Shown: piece after piece, positions 44,689 through 55,300 of the stretch
How positions within the stretch are numbered: position 1 is the first letter of the stretch
How the letters are laid out: every line of letters starts with the position of its first letter
NCBI GenBank assembly: GCA_036971475.1
Contig: JBAIZL010000004.1
Coordinates: 69,072,010 to 69,136,009, forward strand
Origin: Prosapia bicincta
Lineage: Eukaryota; Arthropoda; Insecta; Hemiptera; Cercopidae
DNA length: 64,000 nt
Reading direction: 5' to 3'
Notes under the pieces: model-generated
Told to the model about the DNA's origin: nothing
Database searches by the model: none
The model's input: only the letters and a program-made list of their open reading frames with translations
Position numbers and translations under genes: made by a program

Positions 44689-45490
44689 AGCCGGTATTAT
44701 ACGATGCCAGTTGAGGAAAGAATTATCAAAGGACAACTTACTGGCATAAAATTATTGGCTATGTTTAAACACCTCTGGCCAATTGGTGTGCCAGCTGGCC
44801 TGCCAGTTGTCCTTAAATTCAATTGTCTCCAGGAGTAGACAGAGGACAATTGACTGGGTGCAGTGATGCCACCCCCACTCTATAAAGACAGTTATCTAGA
44901 CGATTGGCTCCGTGTGGGCCAGTTTGCATTTATTCTTCCAACACACTCGGAAGAAATACAGTAGACTTCTGTATATTTTTCTTGTAGCAAGAAATGATAG
45001 TTTTACTTCTAATTTTAGCTTAAGAGGCAGTGATTTCCTCTTTATTATAGCTTGTTTAGATATTTTACTTTCAACAAGCTGCAATAGTTCGTCAAAACTC
45101 TCCGGACTCATCCTTAAATATGCTTTAAGTTCCAATGGAGCCTTTATTCATAATTTTTTTATTAGTTGTGATGACGCTCATTGACTGTCTCTTTTCAAAT
45201 GCCATTTCTATGCCAACTCCCTCTTCTTCTTTAACTCTTCCTCGAGAACTTTGCAAGCTTCAGAAATAAATTCTTGACAAAGATCCTAATTCATTACTTT
45301 CAATTCATCAGGAGTAACAACAGATTATAAGCACTCAACCATTTTTTGTCATCAATTGTCGTGGCAATAGTTTTTTCACGGTTTGAACAAGATCTCATTC
45401 AATTGGACTGTCCTCAGACATTTACGCAACTGGCCCAAGACAACTGGCCTCGACAATTGTATTTTTGATTGGCATCGTGTAAACCCGCCT
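44689..45490 (-). mobile_element. PIF/Harbinger transposon, internally deleted, ~800 bp
   Basis: Inverted ends AGCCGGTATTATACGATGCC and AGGCGGGTTTACACGATGCC are flanked by the typical 3-bp duplication TTA (44686-44688 and 45491-45493). Removing the element and one TTA restores the PLE-B terminus, which confirms the borders. The interior has repeated ACAATTG.CTGG-like blocks near both ends and part of a minus-strand nuclease gene. Confidence 0.85.
44896..45135 (-). pseudogene. Harbinger (HARBI1-type) nuclease N-terminal fragment
   Basis: The minus strand reads MELKAYLRMSPESFDELLQL followed by VESKISKQAIIKRKSLPLKL and KLEVKLSFLATRKIYRSL, the conserved helical region just before the DDE nuclease of Harbinger transposases. 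The catalytic domain is not present. Confidence 0.8.
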
Positions 45491-46061
45491 TTAGGCAAAT
45501 GTAACATACTAATATATATATACTAATGTATTTAATGAAATACTAGTAGCTCAAGAGAAGATGGAGGAATCAAGTGATAAAAAAATATATGTTAATTTTT
45601 CAATATGGTAAAAATGATTAAGTATCTAATCATATAAATTAATATTTAGATACATATGTGTAAAATAAAAACATCCAGTTCAAACACTGGGCTGTATAAG
45701 AACGTGTTGTACCCCATTTGAGTATAGCATTGTTTACCCAAAGAAGTTCTTACATAGTATAAGAGAAATGACAAGAATATGCTTAATTTATTTCACACAA
45801 CCTACAAAATTTATTGGTTTAGATTTAAACTTTTGGAGATATATAAATACACGGCACTTGTCTGTAGTACTTATTATTTTTGGTTTCCTGGTCAAATAAT
45901 CATTGAAAGGTGTTGTAATTCCATTAGTATTCTTACAACACAGTATCATTATTTTATTCTTAAATTTTATAGTTCATTACGTTCGGTGAAACTTAATCAC
46001 TTTTACATTAGTTTACGACTATCCGAACTTTAAATTTTATAAAAATGGGAAAAAACTTATT

Positions 46062-46109
46062 GAGACAGAATGTTTTCAATCGCTATGCGGTGATCTTCAT
46101 CAATGTCTC
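46062..46109 (-). ncRNA. Hammerhead ribozyme candidate, minus-strand unit
   Basis: GAGACA, UUGAUGA, A, GAUC, loop, GAUU, GAAA, ACAU, UC, UGUCUC. GAGACA/UGUCUC is a perfect 6-bp stem I placed exactly against the core and the cleavage site. The first core base is U instead of C, and ACGU has become ACAU. It is a mirror-image sister of the unit at 46123-46170. Confidence 0.45.
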
Positions 46110-46122
46110 ATCACTGATCAGT

Positions 46123-46170
46123 GAGACACTGATGAAGATCGCCCTGGAGAGATTGAAAACGTTCTGTGTC
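46123..46170 (+). ncRNA. Hammerhead ribozyme candidate, plus-strand unit
   Basis: GAGACA, CUGAUGA (46129-46135), A, GAUC, 10-base loop, GAUU, GAAA (46155-46158), ACGU, UC, UGUGUC. Core and GAAA box are exact. Stem II pairs as GAUC/GAUU with one wobble. ACGU is fully self-complementary, as in dimeric hammerheads with tiny stem III, and UUC is an NUH site. Stem I (ACA/UGU, then one mismatch) is damaged here but perfect in the opposite-strand unit. Best-preserved core in the window. Confidence 0.5.
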
Positions 46171-46250
46171 TGTAAGTTATTAAAAATTTACAAAATTTAA
46201 AGTTCGGATAATCATAAACTAATGTAAAAGTGATAATTTCTCTTACTGTT

Positions 46251-47700
46251 GTTCCTTATTTTACAGTAGCTACTGCTACACTCTGATTATGTATTTAGAT
46301 GGGTAGTTTAGTACACATATGTGATACATGGTGATATACGGTAGAGATTTTATGTTCGTTTTTCAAATTAAAAATATCAATCATGCCTTTGTTGAATCCA
46401 GTTTTTTTATTTAAATCGTTAAGTTTTGATTTTTGAACTAAAGGATTTCTTTTCAAAATGTATTCAGCCTTTTGAAAATCTTCAAAAACAGGTAGCTACC
46501 TGTTCTCCTTTGGGGAGTTAGAGATTACATTTTTGTAGCACACTCCTACATGTAATTAGTGACATTTTCTGGATGAAATACAGTGTCAAAATTACTTTGC
46601 TATCTTGAAATGGTTAAGAGCTATTCATTTTATGGTTTTTAGAAAATATTGAATTTACCGTTTGCAGAAATCAGTATTTCAAGATTTAAATTACAGTAGA
46701 GTGTTGTAAATACAGCCACCCCCCATAATAAATGTTTACAATCTAACCTAACTGTTGCTTCCTTCACTTTCTCAAAGTCCAGTTTTTGTTGTTGTACTGC
46801 ACCAGTTTTTTATTGAAATAAGCAAAATTGGTGTAGAAATATTAATAGTGACAGATTTTGTAAATAGGTAACATCTAAATATTTGCTTTGTATCCTTATA
46901 TTTTAATATGAAACAATAACAATAAGTAAACAAATATACAAAATAAACAATAACAACATTTTGTTTAGTTTTGTTTTTGTTTAAAGAATGAAAATTTCTA
47001 ATAAGTTTATTAATAAGTAAAAATAATGGAAAATAAGTTAATTGATTGAAATTGTAACACCAATATCAACATGGTTTGGTGTAAACTCAAACACTGTCCA
47101 GGCTATAAGGAAGAACACCCGTGTTTGTGATTACCCCTTTTTATACTTAATAAACATATAAATATTAAAATAGCTTTTATATTGCAAATGAGTTCAACAG
47201 TATTTGAAGAGTCAAGATTATACAGCCACTGTTGAAATAAAGCAAATAAGGCAAGCAGCGGCGTTCCCAGAAGGATGTATTGGACTATTCGTTTGGGCGT
47301 GGTGTACCCTTCTGGGAAAATTTTTATCTCCATAAAAATAATATTTTATGCTAATTTGGCCCTTAAAATTATCCAATTGTTAGGTCGTTGGACAGCTGTT
47401 TTGCTAAAACATACTTGGCTATAAAATAGATTTTGTTAAAATGAGCTATTTTATTTAGTAATCTAATCACTAACCATAAATAACTTTTACTCTAAAAATA
47501 ATTACTCGAAGAAAATAATAATGGAATATAAATAAATCGCTAGTCTTTTATGAAAGCTGTAATTACAGTATTTATCTGTTTACAGTTATCTTTGTATAAT
47601 CCTAAATACAAATTTAACAAATCTAACTAATTTCACTAAAGTTATTAATTGTCCATTGAAAAAAAAAATTATGCACATATTAAATTACCAAATCCATTTT
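46251..47700. other. Intergenic, no gene seen
   Basis: AT-rich. Near 47287-47335, CCCAGAAGG and CCCTTCTGGG form a small hairpin that may be the other end of the hAT remnant to the right. Confidence 0.45.
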
Positions 47701-47704
47701 TTTT

Positions 47705-48160
47705 CTCTTGGAACATTTTGAAAATCACGCCCCTACTTCTTCAGCACAAAGATTTACCTGCCAGTGAATGTCGAGTAGGGCTAAGCCGTTGAGTCTACCT
47801 TCTAATGTGGTGGATCAAATCCACATTTTAAGTCTATAAAGGGTAGAAAAGGAGCGTCCACCTTCAGTAACAGTGACAGGAATTGCATTTTTGTTTTATA
47901 TTTGGGATAAGTGGCGATCTCAAGGTCAAGTGATAGGTAGGAGCACTAAAAATGAGCCTTTATGAATACAATGTGTTCACACTCAGAATGCCGAGCTGGG
48001 CGCAAAGCCATTGTTCATAGTGTCACTTCATAAAATATTATAGTTTTGTTTCCTAGTATTGGTGGAGTAGAATGAATTTGTTTTATAGGTTCATATTTTT
48101 CTGCTAAAATTGATTGGTTTGGGGAGGGCACGTGCCCATCCTTGGCTATGCCTTGAGTGC
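47705..48160 (-). mobile_element. hAT remnant: transposase C-terminus and terminal region
   Basis: On the minus strand 47900-47720 reads IPVTVTEGGRSFSTLYRLKM and, after a stop, STTLEGRLNGLALLDIHWQV with CAEEV, the hAT C-terminal dimerisation domain, closely related to 14806-14990. The adjoining 48000-48155 matches the fragment at 8150-8300 and ends near GCATAGCCAAGGATGGGC, resembling a hAT terminus. Most of the gene is deleted. Confidence 0.65.
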
Positions 48161-48420
48161 TAGAGATTTGAACCTATATTGCTAAACATTTACAATGAAT
48201 TTGTAAATACATCTTTGAAACAGTTATCGAAATATTATCCAGTTACAAGATACTGAATGTTACTCCAAACTCGTTGTTGTAAACACCATCGTCGAGATAG
48301 CACGAGTTTCTTTCTTGCCAGGTTTTTTCATCCCGCTCTTAGCGCGACACTTACCGTACTGTTTCATTTCACTATCTCCTGATTCTCCATGGAAAGAGCT
48401 TATGAGCTTGGTACATGGGC

Positions 48421-48770
48421 AATCAATCCCGTTTCCTTCATTCGCGGTAGGGATACTAACCGCATGCGCATGTGAGACGGAGGTAGCTTGCTAGAGGTTG
48501 GCTGCCACGAGGGATGGGCGGGTTTTTGGGCCCAGACCCGGGTAAAACAAACAGGGTAAAAAAAAAATTAGTTGGTACAATGGGGAATCAATCCCGTTTC
48601 GATTGCGCGCGGTAGGGATACTAAACACATGCGCAAGTGAGACGGAAGCAGCTCGCTAGAAAATAGCTGTCACGAGAGCTGGGAAAGTTCCGGGGGCCCA
48701 GACTCGAATAAAAAAAAAAATGGAGGGAGCTCGCTGAAGCCAGTGTCGCGTGACAGACTCAGGATAACGT
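48421..48770 (+). repeat. Tandem GC-rich, A-tailed repeat (165-bp unit, ~2.3 copies)
   Basis: Copies start at 48421 and 48586 (AATCAATCCCGTTTC), with a partial third from about 48720 (GAGGGAGCTCGC). Each ends in a run of A (about 48558-48567, 48709-48719). Shared blocks are CGGTAGGGATACTAA, CATGCGCA.GTGAGACGG and CTGGG/GGGCCCAGAC. The CpG-rich composition contrasts strongly with its surroundings. Poly-A-ended units could be dimeric SINE copies; a Pol III promoter was not clear. Confidence 0.65.
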
Positions 48771-48791
48771 CGGGGGTACCAAACCCCTCCG

Positions 48792-48793
<2 letters not shown>

Positions 48794-48863
<70 letters not shown>

Positions 48864-48939
48864 GCGCGCGCGCACGCACACACACACACACACACACACA
48901 TACACACACAAACATACACACACACACACCCATACACAC

Positions 48940-48994
<55 letters not shown>
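48794..48994. repeat. (CA)n microsatellite, ~200 bp
   Basis: CA repeat with CG interruptions at 48823-48830 and 48859-48875. The long C/V and H/T frames over it are artefacts of the repeat. Confidence 0.97.
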
Positions 48995-48999
<5 letters not shown>

Positions 49000-49019
49000 C
49001 ACTCTGACCCTATATTTCT

Positions 49020-50070
49020 GATACATTTTCTCAAATTCCATTCGTTTGTAAGAACTTCAATTTGAAAAGGCTTGAAATGTTAAACATTTTTTTGTAGTAT
49101 AGCTTTTTGAAATTGAGTCATTTTATTTGAAATATTTTATTATTGTAGTTGTTTGGCAGAGTTACGTGTTGTATAACGTGCTGCCACCTATATTAGGCAA
49201 GCGAAAGCTTATCTTTTCTTGTAGAAATTTGTTCACTAAAATTCATTACTTTTGAAACAAAGCTTTTTAAATCATTTTCTCGCAATTCAGTCAGATGCTG
49301 ATTTTTCTTCTAGCAGGTCCGACACGCCATAGAAGAGAGGTCGTCAAATTTACTCAAATTGCGGGAGTCTTTTTACAATAGTTTTTGTAAAAGATAAAAC
49401 GTAACACTTGCGAGAACGTTGGCGCTTCAACGAATAACGCGATAATAGTCGCTAAACAATTGGTTAATATCGCCGAAACGTTATTGCGATGTGTGATGAC
49501 ACATTTACCTTTGTTCAGAGTGTGTTTAACTAGCGTGTGCACATGTGTTCTGTGTGGCCACGCATAGCTCTGACACACGTCAGATTGGCTTCAAATTCGG
49601 CGAATCTCTCCTGCGTACGTTCGGCGTATTAAAACCTTTGATTCATCATTTTATTTTGCCAAGCGTTATTCATAAGCATTTGTCCTTCAGGCTACTTTCG
49701 TTAAACAAGGTAAAAGTGAACGTGCACTTTATTTACACAGAATGAACTAGGATTGTAGGTAGACGTGCATATGTCCCTCCTGGATTAAGTCACTTAGATA
49801 CGACTCACACGTATCTTTTCCCTAATGGTCCAGACGTATAAACACGAAAGACTTAGAGCATGCTATTATTAGTTTTTTGAGTGGCGGAAGCACAAAATTT
49901 ACTTTTCGTAGCTCCTCGAGGCTCCAGGAGATCTGGAGTCTTTTCACTAAAAAGGTCCTCAACTTTCAACTTTGGGCGGAGCTGTAAAGTTTTGATTTGT
50001 AAAGTTTTTCTTGTAACCATGGAAGAACCAGTACTGAAACTCTTCTTGAAACTGGGTTCTCTTGTAACCA
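49020..50070. other. Intergenic, no gene seen
   Basis: Moderate GC with several CG dinucleotides, for example TCGCCGAAACGTTATTGCG at about 49472, which resembles a PLE terminus. No exon, RNA gene or transposon border was supportable. Confidence 0.4.
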
Positions 50071-50076
50071 TGCCAT

Positions 50077-50668
50077 CAGGCAGTTAGATTGGATTTTGGG
50101 AAGGGGGTCCAGTGCAATTAAATAACTCCCCTCCGCCAGATACAAGATGATGCGTATTTTTGTATAACACTTAACGAGTAAATCGTATCAATCAAATTAG
50201 GGCGTACGATCTGTAGTTTGTTGGTTATTAAACTAAACTAAAATGTCGCGTCTTTATTTTATCTCCTGGTCTGACAGATGGGGAATTAACAAAAATATGA
50301 TTGCTGGGGAGTAAGCAAATTGAATCAAATCGCCCTCACGCCCTTCCTGTCTATTTGCCGCTGCGTCAGAACTGACTATTGTTTATTGTGCTACATTTCA
50401 CTATTTGATTTCAAATGGCAAGTAATATTAATTTGGAATGTACTTAGTTTTATGTAGCGTAGTGTAAAGTGTGTAAGTGGTTGGTATTCGAACTGTTCCA
50501 CTTCTAAGTCTAATAAGTTAACATATAAAATGTTTTATTATAGATATTTAGAAAAAAACATCTTGGCTCCATGGTAGGATTTATCTTTTATATTTTTCCA
50601 TAATTTTTGTGATTAAAACATTCAGGGAAAGAGAGCCCGGACCCCTCAGACCCTATTGGCTACGCCTG
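50077..50668. mobile_element. Non-autonomous hAT-like element, ~592 bp
   Basis: The left end CAGGCAGTTAGATTGGATTT with AAGGGGGTCC resembles the inverted right end CAGGCGTAGCCAATAGGGTC with GAGGGGTCC. Size and G-rich subterminal runs match the hAT MITEs at 484 and 6552. No clear 8-bp duplication was found, and no transposase. Confidence 0.55.
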
Positions 50669-50929
50669 TGTTATGTACAAATATTACATGAGTTAACTAA
50701 TCTCGTAAAAAATATAGTGGAAATGTTTGTGTTTCTCTATTGACACTCATTTCACAAATCATTTGAACTTTCATTGGTTCACATAAAACTATTTACATAT
50801 GAAACTAATAACTCGGCATTAAACCATTTACATCACATAACGCAACAATCTACAACACGTCGCATCTGGGTAGTTAGGAATCCTAGTAATTATGGTGGTG
50901 AGGTGTGTGCAGTCTACAAGATTCTGGAC

Positions 50930-51470
50930 AACTGCCAGCCAACAACCTAGAGTCGGGAAGAGTGATGGTCTTTATCTTCATGAACCCTTCTAACTGTTTG
51001 AGATCAATCCAGTGCCACACTCACCTTAACATGGAAGATTATAACCCTACAATGGATGCCCAGCCACTTAGAGATCCGTGGCAACGAAAGAACCGATATT
51101 AAAACAAAGCAAGGATTTGGAGTCAGCCCTACCAGATAATCCTATCACTTTAAGTAGAACCAAGAATCTAATAAATAGTACAGTGACCAATGCCACACAA
51201 TGAACCGTTTGAGAGTCTTTGTACCTTGGGAACAATCTTAGAATACATAGAAAGAAGTGAAGCTGTGGTCCACTTCCGCTTAGCCACAAGACATGACTAC
51301 CTGCGAATCCATCTCCACCGCATTCGCTTCTGATGAAACCTGCTCATTGTGCAGTAAGAACAAGAAAGTGAACACTTACAAAACTGCCAACCTGCTCATT
51401 GTGCAGTAAGAACAAGAAAGTGAACACTTACAAGACTGCCAGGCTCTAACATCCAACTGATGACGTAATA
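50930..51470 (+). pseudogene. 3' fragment of an RNase H-bearing LINE ORF2
   Basis: Around 51195-51320 the plus strand reads TLGTILEYIERSEAVVHFRL, ATRHDYLRIHLHRIRF and, in another frame, CSLCSKNKKVNTY. This corresponds to the C-terminal domain and zinc knuckle of I-type LINEs, compare FRILTGHDLLPAHLHRF in the intact element. A 52-bp segment is duplicated in tandem at 51338-51389 and 51390-51441. The piece is short and broken. Confidence 0.55.
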
Positions 51471-51902
51471 AATTGCTTCTGTAAGGCTCGACGTCTAACG
51501 GTTAAAGAACTACGTCTGGCTTCGGATAAAATGAAGTAAGTTCTTTTAAAAAATAGGAGATTGGAGATATAATACACATATATTTCTACGGATTTAAATT
51601 GTCAGTGGCTAGAAGACCAGGGAAATGGCAGAGGACTTTGAAATTGATTAGGAAATGTCTTGTTAACGTTATAATTTTATAATATGCCATGTATCGTTGT
51701 ATTGGTCAGTAAGAGAATTTGTTTATTGTAGTTTTAAGGTGATCAGCCAAGTGATCCTATCGCATACGCAAGATAGGAAATGATTGTAGATGTAGGTAGG
51801 GAGATAAAACTTCCTGGTGCAGGATATAGTTTGCTTATTATTTCATTACGTGTTCTGGTTCGCGTATTTGAAGTAGACTTGCCTCTGTCGGGCTTATGAA
51901 AA

Positions 51903-52096
<194 letters not shown>

Positions 52097-52098
<2 letters not shown>

Positions 52099-52720
52099 GT
52101 ATATATTATCTGATAATTAAAATAGTTTAAATAAATCTTATTATAATCCATATAATATATAATTTAGTAAGCGGAACTTTGAGAGAAACATTGTGGGACT
52201 TTGGAAGGACGTACAGAACTGGGACATGGCTCAAATTATAGATATTGACACGAAGGAGCGGAGAAAAATATAGGTTTTCTCGATTTACAACATTTATAGG
52301 GTTTTGAGAAACTTAAAATTTACCAAAAATCTCCATAAGAAATACGTTGCAATGAAAAACAGCTGAGTAAGATTTTCAAATATTTCAGCTGAGAAACAGC
52401 TGTACAAATATTACACTAAAAACAGCTGAGAACGGATATTTTAACAGTATTCAAGATTAATTAGAAATATGAACTTGGGATCAGGTTTAGTTAATGGAAT
52501 ACGTCTTATCGTACTAGAAATGTTTGACCAAGTGTATTAAATTAGAAATAATCACTGGTTCTAGAAAAGGAAACATCATATTTTTACCAATAATTAAATT
52601 AATATCAACAGAAAGGAATTAATTTCCTTTAATACTTACAATTTCAATAACTATAAGTAAGGTTTCAATCGACCAAGCCTGTGTTTGTGTTTTTCAATCG
52701 ATTCGCCCCTTGTGAGAAGA
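52097..52720. repeat. Direct repeat copy 1 (~0.6 kb)
   Basis: Nearly identical to 54572-55165, beginning ATTATCTGATAA and including GAGAGAAACATTGTGGGACT, ACGTACAGAACTGGGACATG and several AACAGCTGAG motifs. It ends in GGTTTCAATCGACCAAGC. Differences are few single bases and small gaps. Confidence 0.9.
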
Positions 52721-52900
52721 GGTATGTAGAAAGATAAGGGGAATTAAGATAGGACTAAGGAAAACATACTTATCTCAAGGTACTGGGAATAAGGGAAACT
52801 TATGGCATCGCGTGGACAGGATAGCGAATCGGAAGTAGATTTGCTCTTAGCCGAGCTGAAGTCAGGATAAAAAGGTGTAAATCGTCATTCCTTACAATTA

Positions 52901-53725
52901 CAATAGAGCCTGTAACGTGGACCGCGGGTGTCTCGGATAACCGAAACCTCGGATAGTACGGATTCTGTTGAGGATGTAGAGGGGTTGTAGGGTAAACTGG
53001 TGAAATGAATAAAAACGTGGTCAAATATATGAAAAAAACATCTACTGTATTATGAAAGGAAAAATGATGTACAAATAGAAAAAGTATTATAAAAATTGAT
53101 TGAAAAGTAAATTTCTACTAAGATCAAAAAGAAAAAAATAACATTGTTTGCTTATTTCTCGTTTGTTTGTTTATTTTATTCGTTTCATTCATTTTTAACC
53201 CTATTTATATTTTGAGGTAACCATGGAAACAGTTTAAGGTTGTACAATGGACGTTTCGATAACCAGATGAAGGGAAAAAATTTATGTATATGTCTTCAAG
53301 ATATTTATTTCTTGGTATTGGAAAGTTGGCGCAGTGTCAATGCGCGCTAGTATTTAAACATGAAGATTCAAAGTTCGAATCTGGATAGACCCCCAAATTT
53401 TTATAATTTAATTATTGAATATACATTTTAAAAAAACTTCATTAAAATCAATTATCATCCACTATAGTAACCTAAAGTAAAAATGTATTAGAACTTGATT
53501 GGGTGAATAAAAACGCATTTTTGTTAATGATTGAAAATTTGTATAAGATATATATCTGGAGAGTGTGAGCCAATAGAAGGAATTTAATAAAATTAAAATA
53601 TGAAAAAAGACATACATAAATTGAAGACGTATTTTTACATCTTTGCTCTGAGAACATGCTGAGAGTCAAAACATTTTTTTTACTATTTCGGTTGATCCGG
53701 TACTCGATTACTCGGGACTCTGCTT
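52901..53725. mobile_element. Possible Tigger-like MITE
   Basis: The left TAGAGCCTGTAACGTGGACC with TCTCGGATAACCGAAACC and the right (inverted) CAGAGTCCCGAGTAATCGAG with CCGGATCAACCGAAAT resemble pogo-type termini. The inverted match is partial, and no certain TA duplication was assigned. It has no transposase and contains the tRNA-like segment. Confidence 0.4.
53321..53398 (+). tRNA. tRNA-like sequence (boxes A and B), probably SINE or pseudogene
   Basis: TTGGCGCAGTGTC resembles box A, and GCGC/GCGC forms a D-arm-like stem. AGTTCGAATCT at about 53372-53382 matches box B. The anticodon stem does not pair and the acceptor ends do not match, so a functional tRNA is unlikely. Confidence 0.3.
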
Positions 53726-54490
53726 TACATACTTTTCATGTTAAAACGGCAACTCTGTAATATTTCTTGTAGTAGTTTGTAGCTATTATAATTTTTTAAT
53801 ATGAAAAAATAATGGGCAGAAGATCAAACTATACAATTTAAATTGTTTGGTACTTCTTAGGTTGCAATTTTAGAATAGTAATCCTGAATTTATTTTGGCT
53901 TTATATCTCTTTTTTACTTGAAAGCTTTCGTTCCGTACTAAGTCTTCGAAAGGTAAATCTGCTTTTTATTCACAGTATAAATAAGGGTCTATCTTCGTCG
54001 ACCATTTCGATTTTCCCCAAAAACGTTTCCTGTTACGTTTTCCAAATTTTTGAAGTGGATGTAACGCTTCTTTAATTTAAAGCTTCGTGTTGCGTTTTCT
54101 AAGTTTTTTAAGTGGACTTAAGGGGCGTCTGTTTTTTTTTTTTTTGAGGTGGAGAAAAACGTTCAGTTTGTGTCATAAGAATATTTTCCGTCAGTTTTCC
54201 AAAGATGAAGGGGAAAACTAACGTGACGCCAGTAATGGAGTCGGTTATCACTAGCACATGTTTTCGTCTTTAGATATAATTTAGAGGTTATGTTTAAAAC
54301 ATTTTCAAAAGAAATTTTTTTTAAATTCATAAATATCGTATATTTAATTAAATTAAATTAAGTATGATATCATACGCACAACACCTGGTTTATTTGTGGC
54401 GTGTGATATCATACAACAATTGTAGTTGTGTTAATTTATGTATTGTCGTTATTAAGTTAAAATGTTATTGTTTTATATTAATTATCAGAT
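53726..54490. other. Intergenic; short repeats only
   Basis: A decayed ~57-bp tandem repeat (TGTTRCGTTTTC, AAGTGGA) lies at about 54030-54120. GTATGATATCATAC occurs at 54362 and, as GTGTGATATCATAC, at 54399. No gene seen. Confidence 0.45.
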
Positions 54491-54493
54491 AAC

Positions 54494-54494
54494 A

Positions 54495-54571
<77 letters not shown>
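54494..54571. repeat. (CA)n microsatellite
   Basis: About 39 CA units. TTATCAGATAA on the left and TTATCTGATAA on the right are inverted copies immediately bordering the tract. Confidence 0.95.
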
Positions 54572-54575
<4 letters not shown>

Positions 54576-55165
54576 TATCTGATAACTAATATAGTTTAAA
54601 TGAATCTTATTATAATCCATATAATATATAATTTCGTAAGCGGAACTTTGAGAGAAACATTGTGGGACTTTGGAAGGACGTACAGAACTGGGACATGGCT
54701 CAAATTAAAGATATTTACACGAAGGAGCGGAGAAAAATATAGGTTTTCTCGATTTACAACATTTATAGGGTTTTGAGAAACTTAAAATTTACCAAAAATC
54801 TCCATAAGAAATACGTTGCAATGAAAAACAGCTGAGTAAGATTTTCAAATATTTCAGCTGAGAAACAGCTGTACAAATATTACACTAAAAACAGCTGAGA
54901 ACGGATATTTTAACAGTATTCAAGATTAATTAGAAATATGAGCTTGGGATCAGGTTTAGTGAATGGAGTACATCTAATCGTACTAGAAATGTTTGACCAA
55001 GTGTATTAAATTAGAAATAATCACTGGTTCTAGAAAAGGAAACATCATATTTTACCAATAATTAAATTAATATCAACAGATCCTAATATGCCATTCCAAA
55101 TAAAAAGGATTTAATTTCTTTTAAGACTTACATTTTCAATAACTGTAAGGTTTCAATTGACCAAG
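54572..55165. repeat. Direct repeat copy 2 (~0.6 kb)
   Basis: Second copy of 52097-52720. It continues into a Helitron helicase tail, which suggests that both copies are pieces of a Helitron family. Confidence 0.9.
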
Positions 55166-55300
55166 CTTGCTGTTACACATGATCAACTTCATGTTGCATT
55201 AGGTCGAGCAAAATCTCAAGATGGATTAAAGATACATATTGATAATACGATGGGTCAAAACATTCTAAATGAAAACATTATCAAAAAATATAGTATATGA
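55165..55300 (+). pseudogene. Helitron helicase (Pif1-like) C-terminal fragment
   Basis: The frame reads LAVTHDQLHVALGRAKSQDG then LKIHIDN and ends at a TGA near 55298. This is the last conserved motif of Helitron/Pif1 helicases (usual form HGQLYVALSRV...LKVLI). Rolling-circle transposons carry it at the end of their Rep-helicase. No CTRR end was identified. Confidence 0.7.

Larger units (their letters stand above)
43775..45520 (+). mobile_element. Penelope-like element B (PLE-B) with inverted termini
   Basis: The 5' terminus near 43785-43815 (TGTTACACTTGCCTATAGTA) is the inverse of the 3' terminus, which is split by a Harbinger: AATGCTACTTTA before 44689 continues as GGCAAATGTAACATAC after 45493. 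The coding remnant at about 43900-44520 and the hammerhead-like motif at 44628-44665 lie between. Boundaries are approximate. Confidence 0.6.
45960..46250. repeat. Palindrome of two inverted family C termini
   Basis: Outer arms 45983-46045 and 46186-46245 pair (ACTTTTACATTAGTTTA and CCGAACTTTAAATTTTA with complements). The inner 120 bp are a second palindrome centred at about 46115 (CACTGATCAGTG) that contains one hammerhead-like unit on each strand. Related fragments lie at 1836 and 31205. Confidence 0.75.

Noticed and set aside
48656..49041. Long cysteine/valine- and histidine/threonine-rich open frames
   Set aside because: They are translations of the (CA)n microsatellite in several frames; the same applies to 51838-52151.
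49440..49500. CGCGAT...CGAAACGTTATTGCG as a hammerhead
   Set aside because: A stem I-like pairing exists (CGCGAU/AUUGCG), but no CUGANGA-like core or stem II lies between.
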